From Staphylococcus simulans (GTDB taxonomy: Bacteria; Bacillota; Bacilli; Staphylococcales; Staphylococcaceae), in NCBI RefSeq assembly GCF_002902285.1, contig NZ_PPRU01000015.1:100137-164136 (forward strand): a stretch of 64,000 nucleotides of DNA, given 5' to 3'. This document shows, piece by piece, positions 37,540-47,995 of this stretch. A model generated the notes under the pieces. It worked only from the letters and a program-made list of their open reading frames with translations. It made no database searches and was not told the DNA's origin. The translations under genes were made by a program, and so were the position numbers. Within the stretch, counting starts at the first letter, position 1. Each line of letters starts with the position of its first letter.

Positions 37540-38697
37540 TTATTCAGATGTTTCTAATGCTTTCGCAAAATCTTGATAGACACTATCTGCTGAATAAGTT
37601 TCAACAGTCGCAAAAGCATTTTCGATAATCTTTCCTTGTTCAGAAGGTGGTGCAGACATTACATTTAAAATGTGTTCTGAAAGGGAAGATATATTTTGAT
37701 ACTCAGCCAGGAATCCATTTTGGTTAGATTGAATTAAAGTTTCAGGTCCTGTATTACCTTTAAAGCTGATTACGATGCTGCCTTGATTCATGGCTTCTAA
37801 AATGACTAAACCAAACCCTTCATTACGAGATGGTACTACTGTAATCATACTTTCAGCCAAACGTAATGGCAGATGCAATGTAGCAGGATGCAACTGTACA
37901 ATATCTTTTAATTGATGTTGTGAAATGAATTCTTCGAGATCATGTTTTTGTTGACCATCACCGTAGATATGTACAGTGAAATTCATTTCACGTAAACTGT
38001 CTTGAATCATTTCTACACTGCGTAATAAAAGATCGAAACCTTTTTCATATTCTAATCTCCCAGCCGCAATAATTTGCGGTTTCTTTGGAATTTCAATACG
38101 AGGTTCATTCATCATATTTGGAACGACATAGACAGGGGTGTCAATGATTGATTTGAATGCTTTACGATCAGCATCCGTTAAGACTGTAATACGATTTAAG
38201 CGTTCATAAGCAGATTTAATTTCTTGTTGATAGCTCTTAGTGTAAGCTTCCCAGTTCATATGTTCCATGCCGACAGTTAGGACGTGGTCAGGTGCATAAT
38301 CTGCAAGCAGCAAATTATAGCTGGCACGTGTACCGACTAACACATCTGTTTCTACATGTTGAATCGCATGAACGATTTTCTTTTCAACATGACTTGAAAA
38401 TTGCGATAAGCCAGGTTCATTTTGAGTGATCAGTTGCGGCTTGAGGAATGGTGTCCATTTACGTAGACGATTCATCAAGATATCTACTAAGTTATGAGGT
38501 TTTAAATTATAATCGACCAATGCTTTGACTTCTATATCTTGATGCAGTTTGAAATAAGGTGCTTTACTTCCTTTGAAAACTGATATAATTTCCACTTTAT
38601 GACCTTTCACTGCCAACACATTTGCGAGTTGTGTTACGGCCTTGACAGTACCGCCCATTGAATAAATGTTGTGCATTAAAAAAGTGATAGATTTCAC
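37540..38697 (-). CDS. glycosyltransferase family 4 protein
   Basis: The 385-residue GT-B enzyme starts with the acceptor-domain loop HNIYSMGGTVKAV, has the donor-domain start IIAAGRLEYEKGFDLLL and the E-x7-E pattern EGFGLVILEAMNQG that binds the sugar nucleotide. Donor and acceptor cannot be read from sequence; teichoic acid or surface glycan decoration is plausible given the TagB-like gene nearby. Start GTG 38697 with AGGAGGGG 9 nt upstream. Confidence 0.87.
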   Translation of the reverse strand: MKSITFLMHNIYSMGGTVKAVTQLANVLAVKGHKVEIISVFKGSKAPYFKLHQDIEVKALVDYNLKPHNLVDILMNRLRKWTPFLKPQLITQNEPGLSQFSSHVEKKIVHAIQHVETDVLVGTRASYNLLLADYAPDHVLTVGMEHMNWEAYTKSYQQEIKSAYERLNRITVLTDADRKAFKSIIDTPVYVVPNMMNEPRIEIPKKPQIIAAGRLEYEKGFDLLLRSVEMIQDSLREMNFTVHIYGDGQQKHDLEEFISQHQLKDIVQLHPATLHLPLRLAESMITVVPSRNEGFGLVILEAMNQGSIVISFKGNTGPETLIQSNQNGFLAEYQNISSLSEHILNVMSAPPSEQGKIIENAFATVETYSADSVYQDFAKALETSE

Positions 38698-38941
38698 GTG
38701 GTGTCACCCCTCCTGTATATTTCTGTTTAATTATAGCATAATTCAAACTATGCAATACAAAGGTACATGCTTTGCAATATATTTTTAACTTGCACTTAAA
38801 ACAAAATGAATCGTATTTTCGTGTTTAAGCACCTTCCCCCTTTTGTCTTAATCTGTTTATGTATATAATATAGGAATAGAACGAAATCATTTAGCAACAA
38901 TATCCAGGCATGACTTAGGTGTGTTATTTTTTTAAGTGTTT

Positions 38942-38956
38942 AATTAAGCGCTTTCT
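38942..38956 (+). promoter_or_regulatory. imperfect cre-like site upstream of mqo
   Basis: AATTAAGCGCTTTCT carries the central AAGCGCTT of strong cre sites but misses the TG of the left end. It lies 79 bp before the mqo start. CcpA control of a malate oxidising enzyme would make sense; the match has two errors. Nothing else clear is seen in 38698-39034. Confidence 0.35.
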
Positions 38957-39034
38957 CAAGAGAGGGTTGAGAGAAGAGAACGACATACTTAAGAAGGTGT
39001 CATCTTCATTATGAAAAAGGGGGCTGTATTTGTT

Positions 39035-40522
39035 ATGAGTTCACAACATAGCAAAACAGATGTCATCTTAATTGGTGGCGGAATCATGAGTGCGACATTG
39101 GGTACATTACTAAAGAAAGTTGCACCAGAAAAAGAAATTAAAGTATTTGAGAAGTTGGACGCATCTGCACAAGAAAGTTCAAATGCATGGAATAATGCGG
39201 GAACAGGGCATTCTGCACTATGCGAAATGAACTATACGAAAGAAATGCCTGACGGTTCTTTGGATATTTCTAAAGCCTTAAAAATTAATGAACAGTTCCA
39301 AGTTTCTAAAGAATTCTGGTCTTATTTAGTAAAACACGGTAATTTGACACAGCCAGAAGCATTTATTCATACGGTACCGCATATGAGTTTCTGTATCGGT
39401 GTGCGTAATGTAGATTTCTTAAGACGTCGTGTCAAAGCATTGAAAGAAAATGCATTATTTAATGAAATGACAATGACAGAAGATAAAAGCCAAATTGAAA
39501 AATGGTTGCCTTTAATGATGGAAGGCAGAAATAACAATATTCCAGTTGCAGTCAGCCGTGATGAGACAGGTACAGATGTTAACTTTGGTGCTTTAACACA
39601 AAAACTATTTGACTTCTTACAACAAAACCAAGTCGATGTAGAGTATGAGCATCAAGTTACAGACTTAAAACAACGTAAAGATGGTACTTGGAAAGTTAAA
39701 GTGAAAGACTTAAAAACAGAAGAAACAACAACTTATATTACTGACTTTGTATTTATCGGAGCTGGAGGCGCTAGCTTGCCATTGCTTCAAAAAACACATC
39801 TGCCAGAATCGAAACATATCGGTGGATTCCCAGTCAGCGGTTTATTCTTAGTCTGCCAAGATCCTGAAATTGTAAGTCAACATAATGCGAAAGTGTACGG
39901 TAAAGCTAAAGTAGGCGCACCGCCGATGTCAGTACCGCATTTAGATACACGTTATATTGACGGTAAACAATCATTATTATTCGGTCCATTTGCAGGATTC
40001 TCACCTAAGTTCTTAAAAACAGGTTCAAACATGGACTTATTCAAGTCAGTTAAACCCAACAACTTATTGACGATGTTATCTGCAGGTGCGAAAGAAATGA
40101 AATTAACACAATATCTGATTTCACAATTAATGTTGTCAGATGATGAACGTATTGAAGAGTTACGTGAATTTATCCCGAATGCGAAGAAAGAAGATTGGGA
40201 TATTGTCGTAGCAGGCCAACGTGTTCAAGTCATCAAAGATACAGACAAAGGTAAAGGTACATTACAATTCGGTACAGAAGTTATTTGTTCTGAAGACGGT
40301 TCACTTGCCGCATTACTTGGCGCATCACCAGGTGCTTCTACAGCGGTGGATGTAATGTTAGATATTTTACAACGCAGCTATAAACATGAATTCCCAGAGT
40401 GGGAAACAAAAATTAAAGAAATGATTCCATCATTCGGTCAAAAACTTGCGGAAAACCCAGAGTTATATAAAGAAGTTAAAGCGGATGTTGAACATTATTT
40501 GAAATTAAATAATCAAAAATAA
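39035..40522 (+). CDS. mqo: malate:quinone oxidoreductase
   Basis: The 495-residue FAD-dependent, membrane-associated enzyme oxidises malate to oxaloacetate and feeds menaquinone. The FAD loop [15 protein letters not shown] starts at residue 11; [21 protein letters not shown] and PHMSFCIG follow; [19 protein letters not shown] and [11 protein letters not shown] are family hallmarks. The start at ATG 39035 (MSSQHSKTD) aligns with the staphylococcal protein as I recall it; an in-frame ATG at 39011 would add eight residues. Neither has an ideally spaced ribosome site. Confidence 0.94.
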   Translation: MSSQHSKTDVILIGGGIMSATLGTLLKKVAPEKEIKVFEKLDASAQESSNAWNNAGTGHSALCEMNYTKEMPDGSLDISKALKINEQFQVSKEFWSYLVKHGNLTQPEAFIHTVPHMSFCIGVRNVDFLRRRVKALKENALFNEMTMTEDKSQIEKWLPLMMEGRNNNIPVAVSRDETGTDVNFGALTQKLFDFLQQNQVDVEYEHQVTDLKQRKDGTWKVKVKDLKTEETTTYITDFVFIGAGGASLPLLQKTHLPESKHIGGFPVSGLFLVCQDPEIVSQHNAKVYGKAKVGAPPMSVPHLDTRYIDGKQSLLFGPFAGFSPKFLKTGSNMDLFKSVKPNNLLTMLSAGAKEMKLTQYLISQLMLSDDERIEELREFIPNAKKEDWDIVVAGQRVQVIKDTDKGKGTLQFGTEVICSEDGSLAALLGASPGASTAVDVMLDILQRSYKHEFPEWETKIKEMIPSFGQKLAENPELYKEVKADVEHYLKLNNQK

Positions 40523-40533
40523 GCCATAAAAAC

Positions 40534-40580
40534 AGCGCTTCAGTCAGATTTAATTCTGATACTGAAGCGCTTTTTGTTTT
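40534..40580. terminator. bidirectional terminator between mqo and hssS
   Basis: AGCGCTTCAGT pairs with ACTGAAGCGCT, extended by an inner TCAGA/TCTGA pairing, then TTTTTGTTTTT. Confidence 0.9.
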
Positions 40581-41990
40581 TTATTGATTTAATGGTTCCA
40601 AAGTAGGTGTGTTATCTGCTTGTGATAACGGCATACTTAAAATAAAGGTACTGCCTTCACCTAGAGTACTTTCCACTTTAATATCTCCACCATGCAAACG
40701 CATAATCATTTGTGCGATGGCTAGACCTAAGCCATTGCTTGTCGCAGAAGAATTTCCTTTATAGAAACGTTCGAAAAGATGAGCTTGTACATCCTCTGAC
40801 ATACCTGGACCATCATCAGTAATGCGACAAATCATAGATGTATTATTTTCAGAGAATACATCTATATCAATACTGCCTTCTTGTTTAGTATATTTAATTG
40901 CGTTGGTCAATATATTATGAAATGCCTGATAAAGCAGACGATAGTTACCTTTGACTGTAATTGGTTCAAGATCAGTCATAATTAATAAGTCTTTGGCGTC
41001 AATCGCATACTGTTCGTGACGCACCATTAAACGCAGCATCTGAGTAATTTCAACGTCATCGTCATAATCTAAGTGGTCGTTGTTATCTAACTCTGCAAGC
41101 AATAACAATGCTCGCGTTAAATTACTGAGACGGCTCGTTGTCGCATGGATTTCATCTATATAATACTGTCTCGTTTCGTCGTCTTTCGCTTGACTGAGAC
41201 GATCTAATAGCTGATGGATATGCGTTAAAGGTGTTTTGATTTCATGCGAAACATTTTGAACAAAGTGCTGACGCATGTCATCAAGCTGTTTAAGTGACAC
41301 ACGCATTTGTTCGAAACGATATTGCAGTGTACCAAGTTCATCGTGACGTGTTGTTTCTATCGATGTGCTAAAGTCACCCTCCATCAAACGATTAGTTGCA
41401 TTTTTAAGTTGTGTAATTGGTTTGATTAACGTGTAAGTTGAACTGATAATCAGTACCATCGCAATAATGAGTAATAACACAATTAATACTGCTAAGAACA
41501 CACGGAACTCACTGAATGATTTACCGATATCAGGACGCATAAACACTGCTACATTACCTTCCGGTGTCTTAAAGCGTGTGCCGACAGTATTGTTGGTTTC
41601 ATTATCAAAGAAACCTGTCACAAAGAGTTGGTAGGGATGGTTTTTAATTCCGTGATAATTATGTCCTTTCAATACACTATCAATGGTCTCTTGAGTCAGT
41701 GTATCGCGTCTGAAACTTGCGCCATAAAAAGTTTTATGACCTTTTTGATCGACAGTGACAAGCTGGAAGTTCAGTTCGCTTAAATGTTTGAAGTAGGCTT
41801 TCATATTAGTTGTATGGGATTCTTTTTGGTACTTTTTAGCTTCTTGTAAGGTGGTCATAATCTTATGGTCATTTGAGGGTTTCAAAGCAACGTGATACAA
41901 AACATTGGTCAAAATAAAACTTGCGACAGCGCTGAGTAATAAAATGACAATCGTGTAGACTGCAATCCGTGTATAAAGTGATTTAAACAT
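40581..41990 (-). CDS. hssS: HssS, haem-sensing histidine kinase
   Basis: The 469-residue kinase has TM1 (about 9-31), an extracytoplasmic sensor of about 130 residues, TM2 (about 163-185), a HAMP domain, the phospho-His motif NVSHEIKTPLTHI, and ATPase loops DDGPGMS and NGLGLAIA. Known HssS senses haem stress and phosphorylates HssR. It overlaps hssR by 8 bases in one operon, opposite to hrtBA, as in S. aureus. Confidence 0.93.
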   Translation of the reverse strand: MFKSLYTRIAVYTIVILLLSAVASFILTNVLYHVALKPSNDHKIMTTLQEAKKYQKESHTTNMKAYFKHLSELNFQLVTVDQKGHKTFYGASFRRDTLTQETIDSVLKGHNYHGIKNHPYQLFVTGFFDNETNNTVGTRFKTPEGNVAVFMRPDIGKSFSEFRVFLAVLIVLLLIIAMVLIISSTYTLIKPITQLKNATNRLMEGDFSTSIETTRHDELGTLQYRFEQMRVSLKQLDDMRQHFVQNVSHEIKTPLTHIHQLLDRLSQAKDDETRQYYIDEIHATTSRLSNLTRALLLLAELDNNDHLDYDDDVEITQMLRLMVRHEQYAIDAKDLLIMTDLEPITVKGNYRLLYQAFHNILTNAIKYTKQEGSIDIDVFSENNTSMICRITDDGPGMSEDVQAHLFERFYKGNSSATSNGLGLAIAQMIMRLHGGDIKVESTLGEGSTFILSMPLSQADNTPTLEPLNQ

Positions 41991-42657
41991 GAACTTCCAC
42001 CTTATAACCTAAGCCTCTGACCGTTTCAATCGTGACATTACTGCCGATTTTCTTTAAACGGTTACGTAAGCGTCTGATATGCACATCAACCGTACGGTCA
42101 TCCCCTTCATAATCAAATCCCCATACACGTTCAATACATTCTTCTCGTGAAAAAACTTGTTTCTCATGACTTGCTAATAAGAAGAGTAAGTTAAATTCCT
42201 TATTCGGTAAGGTCATTGTTTTTGTATCGCAAGCAATTTCTAAATAAGATTGGTTCAGTTTTAAGTTACCAATGGTTAATTCATTTTCCGCATTAATTTG
42301 ATAGCGTCTTAAAACAGCTTTGATCCGGAAGATGAGTTCTTGTACTTCAAAAGGTTTGGTTACATAGTCATCAGTACCCGTTAAATAAGCTTCTTCTTTA
42401 TCACTTAAAGCATCACGTGCGGTCAACATAATGACCGGCATTTCATAAGAAGCTTTTATTTCATTACATAATTCAAAGCCATCCATGCCATCCATCATAA
42501 TGTCGACAATCGCAATATCAGCTTGATGTGTTTCTAAATAGTTTAAGGCATCACGCGCATTGGAATGCGTGGATGTTTTAAAACCTTCACGTTCTAAATA
42601 GGAAGATACATAATGAAGGATTTGATAATCATCATCGACAATGAGACATGTTGTCAT
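41983..42657 (-). CDS. hssR: HssR, OmpR-family response regulator
   Basis: The 224-residue regulator has a receiver with phospho-acceptor Asp52 (in IAIVDIMMDGMDG, same number as S. aureus HssR), Lys in VTKPFEVQEL, and a winged-helix effector domain (RTVDVHIRRLRNRLKK, GLGYKVEV). It activates hrtBA. Start ATG 42657 (MTTCLIVDDD) with AGGAG 8 nt upstream. Confidence 0.94.
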   Translation of the reverse strand: MTTCLIVDDDYQILHYVSSYLEREGFKTSTHSNARDALNYLETHQADIAIVDIMMDGMDGFELCNEIKASYEMPVIMLTARDALSDKEEAYLTGTDDYVTKPFEVQELIFRIKAVLRRYQINAENELTIGNLKLNQSYLEIACDTKTMTLPNKEFNLLFLLASHEKQVFSREECIERVWGFDYEGDDRTVDVHIRRLRNRLKKIGSNVTIETVRGLGYKVEVHV

Positions 42658-42746
42658 CCTTATCACTCCTAGTAATCATTTAGATTAATTATACCTTTCA
42701 GTAACTGAGTGACACAAATATATCAAATGAACAAAAGGTTCAGTTT

Positions 42747-42779
42747 GTTCATATTGAGTTCATAAAGTCTGCTTACAAT
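42747..42779 (+). promoter_or_regulatory. hrtBA promoter with HssR direct repeat
   Basis: GTTCATATT (42747-42755) and GTTCATAAA (42758-42766), separated by 2 bp, match the HssR target known in S. aureus (GTTCATATT-N2-GTTCATATT) with two changes in the second half. A -10-like TACAAT follows at 42774-42779, placing the repeat over the -35 region. Confidence 0.82.
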
Positions 42780-42812
42780 ATAAGTATCATAAAAGAAAAA
42801 GGAGTCAATAAT

Positions 42813-43871
42813 ATGAAGTTAGCATGGAAAGAGATCGTATTCTATAAGTTCAAATATATTTTAATAATGCTGATTATCTTGTTACTGGCTAGCATGGTAT
42901 TATTCATTAGCGGACTCGCACAAGGGCTTGGACGCGAAAACATTTCTATGTTAGATAATATGAATGCTGAAAAATACGTCGTACAAGATATGAAAGAGCC
43001 GGTGATTGAAAAATCAGCGCTTAAACCAGACGAGAAAAAAGACATCGAGAATGTAGTCAACGCAGAGCCATTCCAAATCGGAATGCAATCAATGAAAAGC
43101 GAGAATTCAAATGACCTAGACATCATGTTGATTAATCCTGGTAAAGACTTCAAACCAGCTTTATCAGAAGGTCATTATCCAAAAGCTGATAATGAAGTTG
43201 TTATTAATAAAAAATTAACAGCTGATGGTGTGAAAAAAGGTGACACTGTAACATTCAAGAATGGTGACAAAGATTATAAAGTTGTAGGTCTATTAGAAGA
43301 CACAATGTATTCACACACATCTGCAGTGATGACAACAGGCGATACGTTTGAAAAATTAGTGCCAAAAGCAGCAACATTTTATCCATTAAAAGATGTATCT
43401 AAAACAGATGAGAAAAAAATTAATGACATTAACGGTGCAAAAGTAGTAACTGAAAAAGACTTAACTGACAATATTCCAAGTTACAACGCAGAGCAAGCAC
43501 CATTAACAATGATGATTGTCAGCTTATACGTGATTTCAGCAATTGTCTTAAGTGCATTCTTCTACGTTATGACAATTCAAAAAATCTCTGAAATCGGTAT
43601 TTTAAAAGCTATCGGTATCAAAACAAGACACTTGTTATCATCATTAGTATTCCAAATCTTACTTGTTACAATGATTAGTGTGGTTGTTTCATTACTGATT
43701 ATTAGTGGCTTAGGTATGATAATGCCAGTAAGTATGCCGTTCCACTTAACTGCAGGCAACATGTTACTTGTAGTAGGCGTCTTCGTAGTCGTTGCAATTA
43801 TCGGTGCAGCATTATCATTCATTAAACTCGTTAAAGTAAATCCAATCGAAGCAATCGGAGGTGAAGGATAA
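42813..43871 (+). CDS. hrtB: HrtB, haem exporter permease
   Basis: The 352-residue MacB/FtsX-type permease has TM1 near residues 14-36, a large outside domain (to about 228) and three C-terminal helices (about 229-252, 278-300, 313-335). With HrtA it removes toxic haem from the membrane. The staphylococcal neighbours and HssR site make the assignment firm. Its TAA overlaps the hrtA ATG by one base. Confidence 0.93.
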   Translation: MKLAWKEIVFYKFKYILIMLIILLLASMVLFISGLAQGLGRENISMLDNMNAEKYVVQDMKEPVIEKSALKPDEKKDIENVVNAEPFQIGMQSMKSENSNDLDIMLINPGKDFKPALSEGHYPKADNEVVINKKLTADGVKKGDTVTFKNGDKDYKVVGLLEDTMYSHTSAVMTTGDTFEKLVPKAATFYPLKDVSKTDEKKINDINGAKVVTEKDLTDNIPSYNAEQAPLTMMIVSLYVISAIVLSAFFYVMTIQKISEIGILKAIGIKTRHLLSSLVFQILLVTMISVVVSLLIISGLGMIMPVSMPFHLTAGNMLLVVGVFVVVAIIGAALSFIKLVKVNPIEAIGGEG

Positions 43872-44560
43872 TGGGTTTAGAAGTTAAAGATATTACAAAA
43901 TCATTCGGTACTGGCCAAGCTAAAACAGATGTTTTAAAAGGTGTTAACTTTGAAGTTAAAACTGGAGAATTCGTTATCTTGAGCGGTGCTTCAGGTTCAG
44001 GTAAATCAACGTTATTAACAATTTTAGGTGGTCTACAGGATCCAGATACAGGTAAAATTATCTACAATGGTGCGCCATTGTTCTCAAAAGAAAAAACAAA
44101 CTCAGATATGCGTTTAACTGAAATCGGCTTTATCTTCCAAGCTTCGCATTTAGTACCTTACTTGTCAGTTAGAGACCAATTGACATTAGTAGGACAAGAA
44201 GCGGGCATGTCTAAAAAAGATGCGAAAGCACGTGCAGAGCAATTATTAGACCAAATCGGTTTGAAACATCGTTTAGATGCTTATCCGTTTATGTTATCTG
44301 GCGGTGAAAAACAACGTGTTGCGATTATGCGTGCATTCATGAATAATCCAAAAATCATCTTAGCTGACGAACCAACAGCAAGCTTAGATGCCCACCGTGC
44401 AACAGAAGTAACTGAAATGATCAGAGAACGTATCACAAATGAAGATATGGTCGGAATTCTTATCACACATGACACAAGACTCTTTGATTATGCAGACCGT
44501 GTCATTGACTTGTTCGATGGTAAAATTATTAATAAAAAAGATGACAGTGAAGAAGTATAA
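43871..44560 (+). CDS. hrtA: HrtA, haem exporter ATPase
   Basis: The 229-residue ABC ATPase of the MacB/LolD type: Walker [11 protein letters not shown]-loop [14 protein letters not shown], signature [14 protein letters not shown], Walker [13 protein letters not shown] and the switch His in LITHD. It drives HrtB. Coupled to hrtB by a stop/start overlap. Confidence 0.95.
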   Translation: MGLEVKDITKSFGTGQAKTDVLKGVNFEVKTGEFVILSGASGSGKSTLLTILGGLQDPDTGKIIYNGAPLFSKEKTNSDMRLTEIGFIFQASHLVPYLSVRDQLTLVGQEAGMSKKDAKARAEQLLDQIGLKHRLDAYPFMLSGGEKQRVAIMRAFMNNPKIILADEPTASLDAHRATEVTEMIRERITNEDMVGILITHDTRLFDYADRVIDLFDGKIINKKDDSEEV

Positions 44561-44646
44561 ACACAGTCAAATATAATTAACGCTCATAATAGTAGCCAAT
44601 GATTAATCGCGTTAATTGGGGAAACATGATTAAGGGAAAATAATGT

Positions 44647-44696
44647 AAAAAAAGTTGAGGTCAAACCTAAAATAGGTGAGACCTCAACTTTTTTAT
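44647..44696. terminator. bidirectional terminator between hrtA and the DUF218 gene
   Basis: AAAAAAGTTGAGGTC and GACCTCAACTTTTTT pair perfectly, with an inner AACCT/AGGT helix. Confidence 0.9.
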
Positions 44697-44719
44697 TTAT
44701 ATACATAGCATTATATGAG

Positions 44720-45709
44720 TTAGAACATAGATAAAAAGAATTCAAGTAATATAGGGTGCTTAACGAACATACTGCCAATGAACAAAGCACCAAAATAAAT
44801 GGTTAATAACAGTTTATAACAATACATCAAAGCAAAAAAGTCTCTGATTAATGCTGTATCAAAAAATGGATAAGGTGTGCGACTGCCAGCACCGACTGCG
44901 TTCATTTTAAGAACTTGTGCAAAACGCAAGCCGCGTAATATGTGAAATTGACTCGTGACAATAGCGATGTGTTCAAAAGCTTGATTGCTGATAAGTGCTT
45001 TTGTATTATTCAGGTTTTCAAAAGTGCTATGTGATTGATCTTCTGAAATAATACGATCTTCTGGAATGTGTTGTTCAATTAAATACGCTTGCATGGCTTC
45101 AGCCTCTGATACTTTATCTCCTTCACCAGTCCCGCCGCTGACTACAATGTAAGGATTGCCATGATGATTTTGATATAAAGCAACTGCGCGATCTAAGCGC
45201 CAAGCCAGCATTTGTGTCACTTGATTGCGATATAAACCTGCGCCTAGTACAATGATTACATCAATCGGTTCTGGCAGTACGACCATACTAAATGCTGAAG
45301 ACCAACTTAAATAGTGGACTAAGGCAAAGAGTGTACTGATAGTAATCCAACCGATCCATAAGAAAAGTGCATTCAGCACGGGTACTGGAATATGACTTAA
45401 TAAATTTAAAGCCAATGCTAAGAAAGTAACAGCTAAAGTCAGACCCAAAATTCTTGTGAAGAACATACGTGCACTTTTCCAAACTAAAATAGCTCGATGC
45501 TTGAATAATAAAAGTAAGGCACCTATTATTGATACGCTGGCTAAATCATAAGGCAATGTACGCGTGATTAAATGAATAAATAATATGATGAATCCTAAGA
45601 CCAGAGTAATGAAAAAGGATTGTATATTTAAAAAGCGATAGTGATTAAAGTATAAATAGATATAACTACATAAAATCAATAGGCTTAATATGAGTGAAAG
45701 TAATAGCAT
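44720..45709 (-). CDS. YdcF/SanA-type DUF218 membrane protein
   Basis: The 329-residue protein begins with several hydrophobic helices (about residues 1-22, 29-52, 55-70, 85-107, 112-140), then a DUF218 domain with IIVLGAGLYRNQV, VVSGGTGEGDKVSEAEAM, EDQSHSTFENL and VTSQFHILRG. Relatives such as ElyC and SanA are linked to envelope integrity; the reaction is not known. It may act on a lipid-linked wall precursor. Monocistronic. Confidence 0.85.
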   Translation of the reverse strand: MLLLSLILSLLILCSYIYLYFNHYRFLNIQSFFITLVLGFIILFIHLITRTLPYDLASVSIIGALLLLFKHRAILVWKSARMFFTRILGLTLAVTFLALALNLLSHIPVPVLNALFLWIGWITISTLFALVHYLSWSSAFSMVVLPEPIDVIIVLGAGLYRNQVTQMLAWRLDRAVALYQNHHGNPYIVVSGGTGEGDKVSEAEAMQAYLIEQHIPEDRIISEDQSHSTFENLNNTKALISNQAFEHIAIVTSQFHILRGLRFAQVLKMNAVGAGSRTPYPFFDTALIRDFFALMYCYKLLLTIYFGALFIGSMFVKHPILLEFFLSMF

Positions 45710-45876
45710 AATTAACCTCTATATAATAAATTTCCTTCTTCTAATCTTACCCTATTTCGCCTTATGTTACTTTAGATATGATATGATTAGATATACGGAT
45801 TGTTTAATATGTAGAATAAAAAGGTTCTCATACTGAGATGCAATAAGAAATTTTTATAGTTATGAAGGAGAAAATC

Positions 45877-46335
45877 ATGGAAAACATTGAGCAACACACG
45901 CAGTTTATGGCAATGTTTATCGAAGATATTAATACCCTCATGGCAAGTTTGCTAGAAGGTTTACGTAAGGAATATCATATTTCGATTGAACAATCTCAAG
46001 CTTTATTTTTACTAGACAATAATAAATCTTTGACACTTTCAGAAATTACTGAAAAACAAGGTGTCAATAAAGCTGCCATCAGTCGTCGAATTAAAAAGTT
46101 AATTAATCTTGAATTAGTTGAACTTGTAAAACAAAATGAAAACGTAGACCAACGTTTGAAGTATGTGATACTTACTGACAATGGTCGCGAATATATAGAA
46201 CGTACTAAAGTGATTGTAAATGATGTTTCTACATACTTGCTTCAAGATATATCACAATCACAAATAGAAGAAACAGCTAAAAACTTAAGAATTATCGATC
46301 AACGTATTAAAGAATATATTTCTAAAATTCGATAA
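45877..46335 (+). CDS. tcaR: TcaR, MarR-family regulator
   Basis: The 152-residue winged-helix protein is close to staphylococcal TcaR, as I recall it, over the DNA-binding part: LTLSEITEKQGVNKAAISRRIKKLI then NENVDQRLKYVILTDNG. In S. aureus TcaR affects teicoplanin resistance, icaADBC and spa. ATG 45877 is preferred because the ribosome site AAGGAG (45865-45870) lies inside the extension that begins at ATG 45862. Followed by a terminator, then tcaA and tcaB. Confidence 0.9.
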   Translation: MENIEQHTQFMAMFIEDINTLMASLLEGLRKEYHISIEQSQALFLLDNNKSLTLSEITEKQGVNKAAISRRIKKLINLELVELVKQNENVDQRLKYVILTDNGREYIERTKVIVNDVSTYLLQDISQSQIEETAKNLRIIDQRIKEYISKIR

Positions 46336-46351
46336 ATCAAATAGCATTGAT

Positions 46352-46386
46352 AAAAATCGGTACCTTATCAAAGTGTACCGATTTTT
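46352..46386 (+). terminator. terminator of tcaR
   Basis: AAAAATCGGTAC pairs perfectly with GTACCGATTTTT around an 11-nt loop. It separates tcaR from tcaA. Confidence 0.88.
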
Positions 46387-46594
46387 GTCATAATTACTGT
46401 TAAAAAAGGACATAAGGCTAAATACTGATATAATTTTATTGTGTAGTCTATTATAATAGAACTATCCAACAGTTTTACAGAAGAAATGTCGGTTTTAGTT
46501 TTACTTTTTTGTGCAATACCTGTAAAATTTGTGCGGGTTACATAAAATTTAAGAAAAACAAACATTCTTTACATAGAAAATCGAGTTAGTTTCA

Positions 46595-46612
46595 ACATTT
46601 CCTGGGAAATGT
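46595..46612 (+). promoter_or_regulatory. palindrome upstream of tcaA
   Basis: ACATTTCC-TG-GGAAATGT is a perfect 8+8 inverted repeat 39 bp before the tcaA start, in an otherwise featureless 46387-46651 leader. TcaR or a cell-wall-stress regulator is a candidate binder. Also possible as an mRNA hairpin. Confidence 0.5.
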
Positions 46613-46651
46613 GAATAAAATTTGAAAGTATTGAAACGAGGTGAACTGTCA

Positions 46652-47995
46652 ATGGGGCAATCCGAAAAGCCGGATTCTAATGAAAGCCGCAAAACGCGTG
46701 AACAACGTATGCGCACAAATCAGAATCTACGTAAAATGGTGCCGTGGGGTATCGGTATTTTTATCGTTATCTTATTGATTATTCTGTTTTTCTTGTTGAG
46801 AAATTTCAATACACCAGAAGCACAAGCAAAAATCTTAGCGAATGCAGTGAAGAATAATGATACACAACGTATTGCGACGATTTTAAGTACACGTGAGAAT
46901 AAAGTAAGTACGTATGAAGCGGAAACGTACATTAAATATATAAAAAGCGAAATTGGCCAGAATAAGTTTGATAAAGAACTGCAAGAGACGATACGTAACA
47001 TAGACCGTAACGACAAAGATGCCAGCTTTATTAAAACACCTGATGGCAATAAAATACTGCGTATTACTAAAAATGGCCGCCGTTTTATTTTCTTTGATAA
47101 CATCAGTTTCACTACGATTACTAAGAAACCGATTATTAAACCTAAAACGAAAACAACGTATATTTTCAGAGCGGATGATCGAAAACGTAAAGTTATCGCA
47201 GAAGCTAATGAAGCCACTATGTTAGGTAACTTTATTCCAGGTGATTATAAAATTCCTGCAACAAAAGAAACAGCTAATGGTAAATTCAGTGGTTATTTGA
47301 CTTTCTCATTTAAAAACAGTAACAGCGAAACAGTCGATGTTCATGAAAAATTCCCTGAGGCGAATTTAAACATCAAGTTAGAAGGTGCCAATAAATTAGA
47401 AGGTAAGCATACGAAAGTGAAAATTAATGGTAAGTCTTACAATTACGATCACACACGTTTATATGGACCTTACCCTGTAACTGATGAAGTTGAAGTATCA
47501 GCAGAAGGTAAAGTCAAAGGCAGAACATTCGAATCTGACAGCATAAAAATTTATCCGAATGAATTAAAAGAGAATACCCCTGTGACGTTACACTTCGAAA
47601 AAGAAAAAATTGAGAAGTATGTTGAAGAGAAAGAAAAAGAGGAAAACAGTTTAAAAAATAAATTGTCTCGGTTCTTTGATAAATATACGTCAGCTTTAAA
47701 TGAAGCGTCGACGAATAATAACTTCGCAAGTGTGTCTCCATTTTTAAAATCAGGAACAGATAATTATAAACAGACACAACATTTGATTCAAACAGGTCAA
47801 GGTGCAGCGTCTTTTTACCAATCGCCCCAAGTCGTTGATGTAACGACTGAAGGGGCGCACGTTTACGCTGAAGTCTTAACTTTAAATAACCAAGGTGTAT
47901 GGGTTAAATCAACCTATAAACTTTTAGATGATAATCATAAATCGGGTCAGATACCAAGTACTGACGACTTGAAAATTATCAGCGCTCAATCATAA
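46652..47995 (+). CDS. tcaA: TcaA, glycopeptide-susceptibility membrane protein lacking the zinc ribbon
   Basis: The 447-residue protein has a charged N-terminal tail of about 28 residues, one transmembrane helix (about 30-53, in KMVPWGIGIFIVILL) and a long outside region. The segment around the helix (RNFNTPEAQAKIL) and ENSLKNKL near residue 340 match S. aureus TcaA as I recall it. That protein starts with a CPKC/CTQC zinc ribbon, absent here: this product contains no cysteine in its first 100 residues. TcaA loss raises teicoplanin resistance in S. aureus. ATG 46652 has GAGGTG 8 nt upstream; a TTG at 46622 would add ten residues and still no ribbon. Confidence 0.87.
   Translation: MGQSEKPDSNESRKTREQRMRTNQNLRKMVPWGIGIFIVILLIILFFLLRNFNTPEAQAKILANAVKNNDTQRIATILSTRENKVSTYEAETYIKYIKSEIGQNKFDKELQETIRNIDRNDKDASFIKTPDGNKILRITKNGRRFIFFDNISFTTITKKPIIKPKTKTTYIFRADDRKRKVIAEANEATMLGNFIPGDYKIPATKETANGKFSGYLTFSFKNSNSETVDVHEKFPEANLNIKLEGANKLEGKHTKVKINGKSYNYDHTRLYGPYPVTDEVEVSAEGKVKGRTFESDSIKIYPNELKENTPVTLHFEKEKIEKYVEEKEKEENSLKNKLSRFFDKYTSALNEASTNNNFASVSPFLKSGTDNYKQTQHLIQTGQGAASFYQSPQVVDVTTEGAHVYAEVLTLNNQGVWVKSTYKLLDDNHKSGQIPSTDDLKIISAQS

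Noticed and set aside
46504..46590. A Cys-rich short frame (CNTCKICAG) upstream of tcaA that might be the lost zinc ribbon
   Set aside because: It has no start codon or ribosome site, lacks the CPxCG pattern, and stops (TAG) before reaching tcaA. Probably chance.
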